In this document: piece after piece, positions 46,922 through 55,294 of the stretch
Layout: each line of letters opens with the position of its first letter
Position numbering within the stretch: the stretch's first letter is position 1
Source: Candidatus Nitrospira kreftii
GTDB taxonomy: Bacteria; Nitrospirota; Nitrospiria; Nitrospirales; Nitrospiraceae
Assembly: GCA_014058405.1 (NCBI GenBank)
Contig: CP047423.1
Span: forward strand, 3,146,501 to 3,210,500
DNA length: 64,000 nt
Reading direction: 5' to 3'
The notes under the pieces: generated by a model
Seen by the model: the letters and a program-made list of their open reading frames with translations, nothing else
What the model was told of the DNA's origin: nothing
Database searches by the model: none
Made by a program: the position numbers and the translations under genes

Positions 46922-47761
46922 CTAAGAACGCGGCACTATCGCAATAATCCGCAGTGGCCCGCCCGTCCCACCGGCGATTTTCATGGGCAATGCGACCACG
47001 TCAAAGCCTCGATCAGGCAAGTCGCCAAGATTGGCAAGATTCTCAAACACTGGAACATTTGCTGAAAGTAACGCTACATGTGTTTCGAACTTGGTCGACT
47101 GCCCATAATCGATCGATACCGTGTCGATACCGACTGCTCTGACGTGTCGTTCACGTACCAGCCAAGCTGCCGCTTCAGGATGAAGCCCTGGGAAATGCAA
47201 TGCTCGCACCCCTTCCTCCCCTCTCAGCTCCGTTCCCAGGTAATCCTTCCGACCTGGCCAGAACCTGGCGTAGCCCGTATTCAACAGGACAATGGCCTGA
47301 TTTGGAATTCGACCATGCTCGACTTCCCATCGTTCGAGATCAGAGATAGTCATGCGGTAATCGTGATCACGCGCACATTGCTGAGTGACATCGATTTGAA
47401 CGCCGGTTCCAACCAGACGTTCTATTGGAATCTGGTCTAGTGTCTGCTTCCCTCTGGAAAAGTGAATCGGCGCATCGATATGCGTACCACCATGCTCCGG
47501 CATCTCCACACGGTTCGACGCATAGTAGTAGCCACCAGGCGTATCTTCAGCATGTTGACCGATAAGTTTGAAATCCTGTTCAGTAGGCCAGACAACCGTA
47601 TCCGATCCAAACGAGTGAGTCAGATCGACAATCCGGGAGTGTTCCCAGACAGGATGATTGGCATGATGGCCAGACGCACATCCCAAGGTGGTGATCACGC
47701 CTAACCCCACCAACACCTTCCTCGCTTGATACGAGAGTCTCTTCACGCTGAGACAGTTCAT
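46922..47761 (-). CDS. Cyclase-family (kynurenine formamidase-like) lipoprotein
   Basis: 279 residues of the metal-dependent cyclase family (PF04199). The signature EH90GGTH94IDAP supplies metal-binding His90, His94 and Asp96; a later NTGYARFWP and AVGIDTVSIDYG also fit. The N-terminus is a signal peptide with lipobox TLGC (Cys28), so the enzyme should be a periplasmic lipoprotein, unlike cytosolic KynB. The ATG at 47761 has AGGAAAGAG upstream; the frame extends to 47818. The family hydrolyses N-formylkynurenine or other amides and lactones. A dioxygenase that would make N-formylkynurenine lies 2.1 kb away. Confidence 0.85.
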   Translation of the reverse strand: MNCLSVKRLSYQARKVLVGLGVITTLGCASGHHANHPVWEHSRIVDLTHSFGSDTVVWPTEQDFKLIGQHAEDTPGGYYYASNRVEMPEHGGTHIDAPIHFSRGKQTLDQIPIERLVGTGVQIDVTQQCARDHDYRMTISDLERWEVEHGRIPNQAIVLLNTGYARFWPGRKDYLGTELRGEEGVRALHFPGLHPEAAAWLVRERHVRAVGIDTVSIDYGQSTKFETHVALLSANVPVFENLANLGDLPDRGFDVVALPMKIAGGTGGPLRIIAIVPRS

Positions 47762-47840
47762 ACTCTCTTTCCTAGTCTCGAATGGAACGGATGCGCGAGG
47801 CGGTCCGCGCCATAGCAACCATTGCCAGATTTGTTGGGAC

Positions 47841-47865
47841 GCAATGCCGGATGCGACGGCATTGC
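47841..47865. repeat. Perfect 9-bp inverted repeat
   Basis: GCAATGCCG (47841-47849), seven-base loop, CGGCATTGC (47857-47865), followed by a second palindrome GCGACGacGTCGC. It lies between the glutaredoxin stop and the cyclase start, without a T run. It may be an attenuator, a processing site or an operator. Confidence 0.5.
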
Positions 47866-47987
47866 GACGACGTCGCAGTCTTAGAGGAGCATCCGGAGAA
47901 AAGGTATGGACTTGTTAGTCAGCCGGCCTTCGTGCGTTATGGCGCAACCGATCCTCGCGCACCGTTCGCCAGCCGAGAGTTCCCCTC

Positions 47988-48311
47988 TTACTTCCCGAAT
48001 GCTTTTTTCAACAGCGGTTCGATCTCGCCCTTGGCGGCCATCGGATCAAGCACGTCGGTATCGCCATAGAAAGTGCCGTCGATAAATACCTTAGGGAGCG
48101 TCGGCCAATTCGTGATTTTCGTCAGCGCTTCGCGCTTAGCCGGTTGCGACAGGACGTCGATGAGCTCGTAGGGGTACCCATACTTATCGAAAAACTGCAT
48201 AGTTTCCCTCGTGAACCCGCACATCGGCATCGTCTTGGTCCCTTTGCCGTAGATCAAAATTTTATGCGCCTGTACTTCCTTCTGAATTTCTTCTTCTATC
48301 TGGTCGGCCAT
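47988..48311 (-). CDS. grxD: Monothiol glutaredoxin (Grx4/GrxD type)
   Basis: 107 residues. Active site CGFT with a single cysteine at 31 (MPMCGFTRETM), and glutathione/Fe-S-binding WPTLPKVFIDG and the DTDVLDPMAAKGE segment. Such proteins carry 2Fe-2S clusters together with BolA. It follows the bolA gene by 9 bases. Fe-S delivery is relevant to IspG, IspH, HpnH and the Rieske protein in this window. Confidence 0.93.
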   Translation of the reverse strand: MADQIEEEIQKEVQAHKILIYGKGTKTMPMCGFTRETMQFFDKYGYPYELIDVLSQPAKREALTKITNWPTLPKVFIDGTFYGDTDVLDPMAAKGEIEPLLKKAFGK

Positions 48312-48320
48312 GGCCTCCTC

Positions 48321-48587
48321 CTATGTCTCAGCTTTGGTTCGGGCAGTGAGTTCTAATGCGTGGATCCGTCCATCCTTCATGGGTGCGTCTAAGGCCTGAT
48401 AGATCAGACGGTGCCGATCTAAAAGATTTTTCCCCTCGAACCCCTCGGAAACAATGACGACCTTCAGGTGGTTCATAGTCCCTGTACGATCAGTCACCGT
48501 CACCTCAGCGTCCGGCAGGCTCTTGCGAATATATTCAGTCAGTACATCAGGTGTAATCACAGGTATCAACTCCAGCTGTGTTTTCAA
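48321..48587 (-). CDS. BolA-family protein
   Basis: 88 residues with the BolA fold: TPDVLTEYIRKSLPDAEVTV, NHLKVVIVSEGFEGKNLLDRHRLIYQAL and GRIHALELTART. BolA proteins bind monothiol glutaredoxins through a shared 2Fe-2S cluster; the glutaredoxin partner is encoded next. Small, complete, probably essential to Fe-S trafficking rather than to transcription. Confidence 0.9.
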   Translation of the reverse strand: MKTQLELIPVITPDVLTEYIRKSLPDAEVTVTDRTGTMNHLKVVIVSEGFEGKNLLDRHRLIYQALDAPMKDGRIHALELTARTKAET

Positions 48588-48814
48588 TACCCTAGCTGAA
48601 ATGTGCCCTGAAAGGCAATGAGCATCCGTCGGTGGTGGATTTCATCAATCTGGTGGTGCCTTTGAGCCAGTCGGCGACATGCAGAAGCAAGTTTGATTCA
48701 ACTTCCTGTTGAAATAATGGAGCTTCGTATGCCTTTCAATCTCAGCATCGACCTTGCAATAGTTCAGATCGTGATGGAACCCACTGCACTCCGTTCTTCA
48801 CCAAGGAGGTTGCC

Positions 48815-49249
48815 ATGAGTGAATTCAAGTCGGGGTTTTTTGTCGGGGGTGAGAGTTGCAACGGTCGGGTATTGATCGTCGATGACGAACCAGACATCCG
48901 GAAAGTCGTTCGGATGACTCTGCAAAAAGCCGGGTACGATGTGCTTGAAGCTGAGAACGGGGAGAAAGCCATTGAAATCATCAACTCAGGGGAAAATCGC
49001 CTCCTGCTGGATGTCATGGTCTGCGACATCCGGATGCCGAAGGTGAACGGAATCGAAGCAATCGCCTACTTTCGCGAGAACTATCCGCGGGTGCCGTTAA
49101 TTGTTCTGACTGGGTTCCCGGACACCGACATGGCCACATCGCTCCTTCGGCAGGGCGTCGTGGACTATCTCGTGAAGCCGGTGGAGGGTGAGATATTGAA
49201 GGCTGCCGTCGGTCGTGCCATGGAACAACGAGAATTAGCGCGCCTATGA
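48815..49249 (+). CDS. Single-domain response regulator
   Basis: 144 residues: receiver domain with acceptor Asp71 (MVCDIRMPKVNG), Thr (VLTGFP) and Lys (YLVKPVEG), no output domain. AAGGAGG lies five bases before the ATG. The stop overlaps the next gene by four bases. It starts a four-gene signalling operon with two kinases and a heme protein and could be a phospho-relay or a CheY-like switch. Confidence 0.9.
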   Translation: MSEFKSGFFVGGESCNGRVLIVDDEPDIRKVVRMTLQKAGYDVLEAENGEKAIEIINSGENRLLLDVMVCDIRMPKVNGIEAIAYFRENYPRVPLIVLTGFPDTDMATSLLRQGVVDYLVKPVEGEILKAAVGRAMEQRELARL

Positions 49250-50397
49250 TGGACAGACCACCATCGGATGGAATGGGTACGGCGATCACCTCTCCGGCCA
49301 TCGCTCATTCCAGCGTGGAAACCCAACGGAGCACATCAGCACCGGCCGTGCTTCCGATGAGAGTCGCGATCGTCGGAGCCGGCCGTGGAGGAACCGCACT
49401 TCTTGAGGTGCTCCATCAGATTCGGGCTATTGAGATTATCGGCATTACCGACAAGGATGACTCAGCACCAGGACTCAAGCGCGCCAAAGAGCTGAACGTG
49501 CCCGTGTATGGAGTGATTACCGATCTGCTCAGGGACCCCACACTCAACGTTGTGATGGACGTGACCGGTGATCCATCGGTAGAAACCGTGCTTCAACAAC
49601 ACGGGCCGACAGGGACGGCGATTGTAAGTGGACAAGCATCGCGGCTTCTCTGGCTGCTTGTCCAACATGAATCGACGTTGCAAACCGAGTTGCTCCACGC
49701 AGAGAAACTCGCCGGCTTGGGCTCGTTTGCAGCCGGCATCGCGCATGACATGAACAATCCCCTCCAGCTGATTCTCGGCATGGCTGAAAATCTGGCTGAC
49801 GAAACGGACCTCAAAACCGTGCATGCCCAAGCCGTGGATATTATTGAAGCCGTGAAACGAACGACGGCTATTTGCCGGGACCTTACCTCTTACTCTCGTC
49901 GCGCGTCCTTACAGCAAGATGGCCTTGTCAACATCAACAGCAAGCTCGATGAAGCCCTGAAGATCGCCCGTTATGCCGTGGCACTGCAAGACATTGAGAT
50001 TCGCAAGCGCTATCAATCTGACGTCGTCGTGAAGGGAAACCCTGATAAACTCCTCCACGTGTTCGTGAATCTGATCACCAACGCGGTTCAGGCGATGGAA
50101 CATCACGGCACTCTGACGCTAGAAACTACCGCTGTAGCCGGCGCAACACACGTTCGTGTTTCAGACACCGGCTGCGGCATCGCACCGGAAGTCTTGACTC
50201 GAATTTTTGAACCGTTCTACACCACGAAGCCACCGGGGAAGGGAACGGGACTGGGGCTTTACAATATCAAGAATGTGATCCAGCACATGCACGGCACTAT
50301 CGGAGTCGAGAGTCACGTCGGTCATGGTTCAATCTTTACCCTCACATTCCCCGGTGACCCATCGATTGCTGAGGGCACCCCTCGGACGGGACCATGA
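49246..50397 (+). CDS. Histidine kinase with N-terminal Rossmann nucleotide-binding domain
   Basis: 383 residues, no membrane helix. Residues 38-135 form a NAD(P)-binding-like Rossmann fold: VAIVGAGRGGTALLEVL (glycines 44, 46, 49), acidic D69 at the end of the second strand, NVVMDVTGDPSVETVL, and AIVSGQASRLLWLL. Then follow a HisKA segment with acceptor His167 (AAGIAHDMNNPLQLI) and a HATPase domain (NLITNAVQAM, DTGCGIAPEV, GKGTGLGLYNIKNV). Overlap of four bases on both sides couples it to the regulator and the next kinase. A kinase that reads NAD(H) or another dinucleotide is an attractive inference; the domain could also be an inert scaffold. Confidence 0.9.
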   Translation: MMDRPPSDGMGTAITSPAIAHSSVETQRSTSAPAVLPMRVAIVGAGRGGTALLEVLHQIRAIEIIGITDKDDSAPGLKRAKELNVPVYGVITDLLRDPTLNVVMDVTGDPSVETVLQQHGPTGTAIVSGQASRLLWLLVQHESTLQTELLHAEKLAGLGSFAAGIAHDMNNPLQLILGMAENLADETDLKTVHAQAVDIIEAVKRTTAICRDLTSYSRRASLQQDGLVNINSKLDEALKIARYAVALQDIEIRKRYQSDVVVKGNPDKLLHVFVNLITNAVQAMEHHGTLTLETTAVAGATHVRVSDTGCGIAPEVLTRIFEPFYTTKPPGKGTGLGLYNIKNVIQHMHGTIGVESHVGHGSIFTLTFPGDPSIAEGTPRTGP

Positions 50398-52871
50398 CTA
50401 CGACACCCACATCCTCACCGTCAGGCGCCAGATGGGGGCTCAAGACTAAAGTCATACTATCCATGCTTCTGGTCGGAATTGTCCCTCTCGTCGTTGGTTT
50501 AGGGATGGCCTTCTGGCAGGGGTCTCAAGAAATCCGAGAGATCAGCGGAGAAAGCTTCGAAGCACTGGCGACGGAAGCGGCTCGCAAACTTGATCTCCTC
50601 GTGGTTGAAGAAATCTCGCACACTGCCCGTATCGCTCATGATCCGACGATCATTCGGGAGCTAGAACGTCGTCGAGATGCCTTACGGGATCCAAAACGTT
50701 CGACCGCAGCCGCCACAGACCTCGAACAGCGCTGGAAAAGGCGAGACCCTGCGGCGATCACATCGTTGACAGGAAATACGCTGAGCGCCCTACTCCACGA
50801 ATACTATGCCGGAGTGTACAGCGCACCAGGCCAATTGCTGCCACAGGTTGTCCGTGCATCGACGAAGATGCTGTTTCTGACCGATGTGCAGGGAGCACTC
50901 GTCGCCACCATGACTGACCACCCGGCATTCAGACACCACGATGCCCCTTGGTGGCAAGGGGCTTTCAATAAGGCGGTGGGGAACCTCTACATTGAAGACA
51001 TCCACTTTGACGACCAGATGAACACCTATGTGTTCACAATCTCACTCCCCATCATGGATAGCTTGCGCTACGAAGCCGTCGGCGTGCTGCACCATGTCAT
51101 CGATGCCAAGGAATTCTTTTCCCCCTCAACCCATGCCATTCGATTCGGCAAGACCGGCCATGTCATGCTGATCGACAGTAGAGGCATCGTCATCAGCTGC
51201 CCAATTCTTCCAACAGGCGTTCCATTATCCGATCGAAACTTGACTCCACTCGTAACCCCCCAACACCCTGGCTGGGTGGAGGCCTCCAGCGACGGCCACG
51301 GCGGGCAATCGACGTCTGTCATCGGATTTGCCCCTCTGCCGGAAACCAGCCGGGCAACCAACGGCTCAATCGAGAATGGATCGTGGCACACGTTCGTTTG
51401 GCAATCGTCCGATGAACTGTTCGCGCCGATCCAACATCTGCTCACCTGGGTGATGGTATTCGGAGCTGTCGCCATCATGCTGCTGGTCTCGCTCGGCTAC
51501 GTCGCAGCGGGTCGCATCGTCACACCAGTCAGGCAGCTGCAACAGGCGGCACAAGCCATCGGGCGGGGCGAGCTACAGACGCCGATCCAGATCAACACCG
51601 GCGATGAGCTGGAAGACCTTGCGAGAGAATTCACACGCATGAACGCGCAATTGAAAGCCGCATTTGCAGGACTGACCGACCAGGTCAAGTTGAAAACTCA
51701 AGAAGTCCAAGTCCTGCAGCAGTCCACGGATCAGATCTTGGACGCTGTTCCAACTCCCATTCTCTTGATCGATGCCCACCAAATCGTACGCTATATCAAT
51801 CAGGCAGCCCGTGACGCGTTCACAATCCGAACACCGTTGTCGAACGCGTCCCTGTTTTCGGTGCTGTCACTCGACCAGGCCGTTCAGAAACAGCTTCAAG
51901 CAGAATTCGAGATGAACGGCGATACGGCAGCCACCCTGCCCGATATCGAGCGCCAAACGGTACCAAGAGACCCATTGCAACCTCGTACGGATCATGAACC
52001 AGCCGGTCATCGATCCGAGCTCACCATCGGATCACGTATCTACCATTACCAATGGTTCCGATTGCCCACGAAACCAGGCGAAGAAGACAGTATCGGGCTG
52101 GTGCTTCGAGACATCACCGACGAGAGTAGGCTGCAAGACAAGCTGGTCCAAGCGGAAAAGATGGGAAGCCTCGGAGTCCTAACCGCTGGAATCGGGCATG
52201 AACTCAATAATCCGTTGTTCGGGATCATTGGGTTAGGAGAAATCCTCCAGGATGAACAGGACTTGGAGCATATCAAGAGTTGCGCTCAAGACATCGTGGC
52301 TCATGGCCGTCGCATGGCCACCATCATTCGAGATTTTACCGGAGTCACCGATCGTGAAGCCTCTGATACGCCGGTGTCGGTGCCCGTAGAGGACGTCTTG
52401 GACAAAGCGTTGGCCACAGCACAAACCAGCGTTGATATGAAGGATGTCGTGATCCACAAGAGCTACGCAGGCAAGACCCCGGTATCAGTCCTCCCAGACC
52501 AACTTCGGCAAGCGTTCGTGAATCTGTTGACCAATGCCGCTCATGCCATGAAAGGCACGGGGACGCTCACATTGTCGACCGTCGTGTCAGACCATACGGT
52601 GACCACCACCGTCGCCGATTCGGGGCCGGGAATCTCCAAACAACACCTTTCAAAAGTCTTCGACCCGTTTTTTACGACGAAGGAGCAGGGAGAGGGGTCA
52701 GGTCTGGGATTGACTGTCGCCAGGCGCATTGCTCGAAAGTTCGGAGGCGATATCCGCATTGAGTGCCTCGAAGATCGAGGCACGGCATGCCACCTCATGC
52801 TCCCGATCAATACCTCAACGTCATCTACAGGAGGCCCATGCACCACCTCCGTTTCGCGATCCACGTCATAA
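50394..52871 (+). CDS. Large membrane sensor histidine kinase (Cache-HAMP-PAS)
   Basis: 825 residues. First membrane helix at about 20-42, an extracytoplasmic Cache-like double sensor region of about 300 residues (including MLFLTDVQGALVAT and RFGKTGHVMLIDSRGIVIS), second helix near 360, HAMP, PAS (ILDAVPTPILLIDAHQIVRY), HisKA with His602 (LTAGIGHELNNPLFGI) and HATPase (NLLTNAAHAM, DSGPGISKQ, GEGSGLGLTVARRI). The kinase core resembles that of the Rossmann-kinase upstream. The end overlaps the heme-protein gene by 34 bases. Confidence 0.92.
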   Translation: MTTTPTSSPSGARWGLKTKVILSMLLVGIVPLVVGLGMAFWQGSQEIREISGESFEALATEAARKLDLLVVEEISHTARIAHDPTIIRELERRRDALRDPKRSTAAATDLEQRWKRRDPAAITSLTGNTLSALLHEYYAGVYSAPGQLLPQVVRASTKMLFLTDVQGALVATMTDHPAFRHHDAPWWQGAFNKAVGNLYIEDIHFDDQMNTYVFTISLPIMDSLRYEAVGVLHHVIDAKEFFSPSTHAIRFGKTGHVMLIDSRGIVISCPILPTGVPLSDRNLTPLVTPQHPGWVEASSDGHGGQSTSVIGFAPLPETSRATNGSIENGSWHTFVWQSSDELFAPIQHLLTWVMVFGAVAIMLLVSLGYVAAGRIVTPVRQLQQAAQAIGRGELQTPIQINTGDELEDLAREFTRMNAQLKAAFAGLTDQVKLKTQEVQVLQQSTDQILDAVPTPILLIDAHQIVRYINQAARDAFTIRTPLSNASLFSVLSLDQAVQKQLQAEFEMNGDTAATLPDIERQTVPRDPLQPRTDHEPAGHRSELTIGSRIYHYQWFRLPTKPGEEDSIGLVLRDITDESRLQDKLVQAEKMGSLGVLTAGIGHELNNPLFGIIGLGEILQDEQDLEHIKSCAQDIVAHGRRMATIIRDFTGVTDREASDTPVSVPVEDVLDKALATAQTSVDMKDVVIHKSYAGKTPVSVLPDQLRQAFVNLLTNAAHAMKGTGTLTLSTVVSDHTVTTTVADSGPGISKQHLSKVFDPFFTTKEQGEGSGLGLTVARRIARKFGGDIRIECLEDRGTACHLMLPINTSTSSTGGPCTTSVSRSTS

Positions 52872-53431
52872 CCATCGCATTCCTCTTAGGAGTATGCTGG
52901 ACCGTGACAGCGCTCCATGCCGCCAAGGAGAATCCCATGACAGTCGGCATCGCGCCGGAAAAGGTCGCCGATTACATTCATGCCATACTCGAGGCAGATC
53001 GAACCTTTTACACCTCACATATCGTCAACCGGCTCCAGGAAAAAGGCATTCTGGCTTCGACGGAACAGTGGGAGCAGGAGAACACGCTGCCCTTACCTGC
53101 CCAGTTTCTTCAGCACTCCGGCCGGTTAGTTGCGGAAAGTGGAAGAGGAATCCGTTACCGGCTGATCGGATTTTCCCCGATCTATCAGCGTAATGCGCCT
53201 GCCACCGAGTTTGAGCGAAAAGCATTGGACGTTCTCAGGCGACAGCCCGATCGGCCGGTCACAGGGATTGTTTCAAGCGGCAAGAAACAGTATTTCCAAG
53301 CCATCTATTCAGACCGTGCCGTCTCGTCCGCCTGCGTCACCTGTCATAACAGTCATCCACTGAGTCCGAAACAGAATTTTAAGTTGAACGATGTGATGGG
53401 TGGGATTGCGATTACCATTCCGCTCGAATAG
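52838..53431 (+). CDS. Exported c-heme protein with Tll0287-like domain
   Basis: 197 residues with a signal peptide (to ALHAAK) and a Tll0287-like (DUF3365) domain that ends in one heme site CVTCH (166-170) followed by NSHP. In this family the heme sits in a PAS-like pocket and is thought to sense gas or redox state. The ATG at 52838 follows AGGAGG; the longer in-frame extension lies inside the kinase. It could sense in the periplasm for the membrane kinase encoded just before it, as a detached input module. Confidence 0.88.
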   Translation: MHHLRFAIHVITIAFLLGVCWTVTALHAAKENPMTVGIAPEKVADYIHAILEADRTFYTSHIVNRLQEKGILASTEQWEQENTLPLPAQFLQHSGRLVAESGRGIRYRLIGFSPIYQRNAPATEFERKALDVLRRQPDRPVTGIVSSGKKQYFQAIYSDRAVSSACVTCHNSHPLSPKQNFKLNDVMGGIAITIPLE

Positions 53432-53512
53432 CAGCAGGCGTGATCGTGACGTGCCGGCTGTCGACTGGAAGTCACGCGAGTGTGCGAACGACCGTGGCAC
53501 GCCACGAAACCA

Positions 53513-54610
53513 TTATGAAGGTGCGGGCGGCCTCGCCGAGACCTCCAGCTGCGTGAGATGATATTCTTCTCGATAGATCTGCACGGCGGTCATCAACAAA
53601 CTGACGAGAATGGGGCCGATGAACAGGCCGAGCAATCCGTAGAGGGCTAATCCTCCTAACACACTCAAGACCAGGAGCAACACGGGAATCTGTACATCTT
53701 GACCGATTAACCATGGTCGAAGAAATTGATCGACCATTGAGACGACACCAATTCCCCACACCAGCATGGCCAGTGCTTTTCCGGTCATCCCCACCAAGAA
53801 TAGATAGAGCGCCACGGGCAACCAAACCAAACCCGTTCCGCCGAACGGGATCGGGGCTAAGACGATGGTCAGCGCCGTGAGTCCCATTGGAAACGGCACA
53901 CCGAGGACCACATAGGCTATCCCAGCCAGCACGCCCTGCACAATCGCCGTCACCAGCACCCCTTTCACCACGGCTCGAATTGTTTGGTCCAATCGAACGA
54001 GGATTTTGGACTTGTGAGACTCCTCCATTGGAATCAAATCGTATAGGACGGAGAGCCACTGCCGACCATCTTTGAAGAGAAAAAACAATATCAACAACAT
54101 CATGAAGAAATTCGTGATGAGCGCGAAGGTATTCTTCAGCAAGCCCCCCATCCCACCGACTAGAAATTGGCTGAGCGCCTTCACGCCGGTCATGACTGAT
54201 TGCTCCAAGGACAAGGCTGGCGTGGCAGCACCTGATACAGCCGACTTCAACCAGGCGCCGATGACGGGAACGGTCGCCAATTGGTCGGGGAGTTTTTGAA
54301 GTCCTCCCGATGAAATCCAGACGCGGATCTCATGCTCCGCCACACCAGCCTCACGGACCAACATGCCCCCCATCACGACCAGCGGTACGACCACGATTGC
54401 TAACGCACCAGCGGTCAGTATCGCGGCGGAAGGCATTTCCTTCCCGCCGAATAGTCTCGTCAGCCGAAGATGCAGGGGAAAGGCCCAGTGGGCAAGCAGC
54501 CCGGCCCAGAGAGCCGAAAACACAAACGGTTCAAACATCAACCCGATCTGGTAGAGCAACAACACCAGCAGGGCGAAGAACACGATGGAGAAGGTCTGCT
54601 GTCGAGTCAT
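53513..54610 (-). CDS. AI-2E/PerM-family membrane transporter
   Basis: 365 residues, about seven to eight helices. Family signs include FSALWAGLLAHWAFPLHLRL, NFFMMLLILFFLFKDGRQWL and GTGLVWLPVALYLFLVG, with the final GLALYGLLGLFIGPILVSLL. Members export autoinducer 2 or act as Na+/H+ or other exchangers; the substrate here is unknown. It converges on the heme-protein gene. Confidence 0.92.
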   Translation of the reverse strand: MTRQQTFSIVFFALLVLLLYQIGLMFEPFVFSALWAGLLAHWAFPLHLRLTRLFGGKEMPSAAILTAGALAIVVVPLVVMGGMLVREAGVAEHEIRVWISSGGLQKLPDQLATVPVIGAWLKSAVSGAATPALSLEQSVMTGVKALSQFLVGGMGGLLKNTFALITNFFMMLLILFFLFKDGRQWLSVLYDLIPMEESHKSKILVRLDQTIRAVVKGVLVTAIVQGVLAGIAYVVLGVPFPMGLTALTIVLAPIPFGGTGLVWLPVALYLFLVGMTGKALAMLVWGIGVVSMVDQFLRPWLIGQDVQIPVLLLVLSVLGGLALYGLLGLFIGPILVSLLMTAVQIYREEYHLTQLEVSARPPAPS

Positions 54611-54746
54611 AAATGACGTGGCGTTCCCTTAAGAGGTACCGAGTAGATAGCAGATCCAGCAATCTCTGTCACGGGTGGAAGACTTGGGAGGAACGGAGGA
54701 GCCATAGAATGGGACACGGACTATGCAGCAACAATTTGCAGTTCGC

Positions 54747-55190
54747 TTATAGGTCGGCCTCTCTTCCTATCAATGCGACAGCTTTCCCACGGTGGGCGTT
54801 CATATCACGAACATTACTGGGCAGCTTCGGTGCTTCCTCAGGCCATCCCGTGACACCCATATCACTCACGCCCTGAAATTTAGCCCCTTCCTCCATCAAC
54901 ATGGTGGGGCAATGCACCTCACCGATCAGAATAGCGGTCTTGAGAAGCTGGATTTTCCCCGTGACCGTCACGGTGGCTTTGATGCGTCCGCTACTGATCA
55001 GCGAATCGGCATGGATGGATCCCTTCACCATGCCATCTTCGCCGACAATCACTTCGCCCTTCGTGTGAACATCACCCTCCAGACGTCCATCGATGCGTAC
55101 CGTGCCCTCCACCTTGATTTCACCCTTTAGTTCGACTCCCTTTGCCAACAGCGTAATGTTGCCGTCATCTGCATAACCCGTCTTCTTCAT
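54747..55190 (-). CDS. Bactofilin
   Basis: 147 residues. A right-handed beta-helix built from short repeats (GVELKGEIKVEGTVRIDGRLEGDVHTKG... type), with flexible ends. Bactofilins form filaments on the inner membrane and often arrange cell-wall enzymes; a penicillin-binding protein is encoded directly upstream on the same strand, 104 bases away. The tail of about 30 residues is disordered-looking. Confidence 0.9.
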   Translation of the reverse strand: MKKTGYADDGNITLLAKGVELKGEIKVEGTVRIDGRLEGDVHTKGEVIVGEDGMVKGSIHADSLISSGRIKATVTVTGKIQLLKTAILIGEVHCPTMLMEEGAKFQGVSDMGVTGWPEEAPKLPSNVRDMNAHRGKAVALIGREADL

Positions 55191-55294
55191 GGGGGACTCC
55201 TCTGTGCAGGCCTGTCTCCCCCAAGGTTACCTGAGGACCAGAGATACGCCTAACAGTTTGTGGAATCCAGCACCACGGCTTGGTGAAAACGCAT

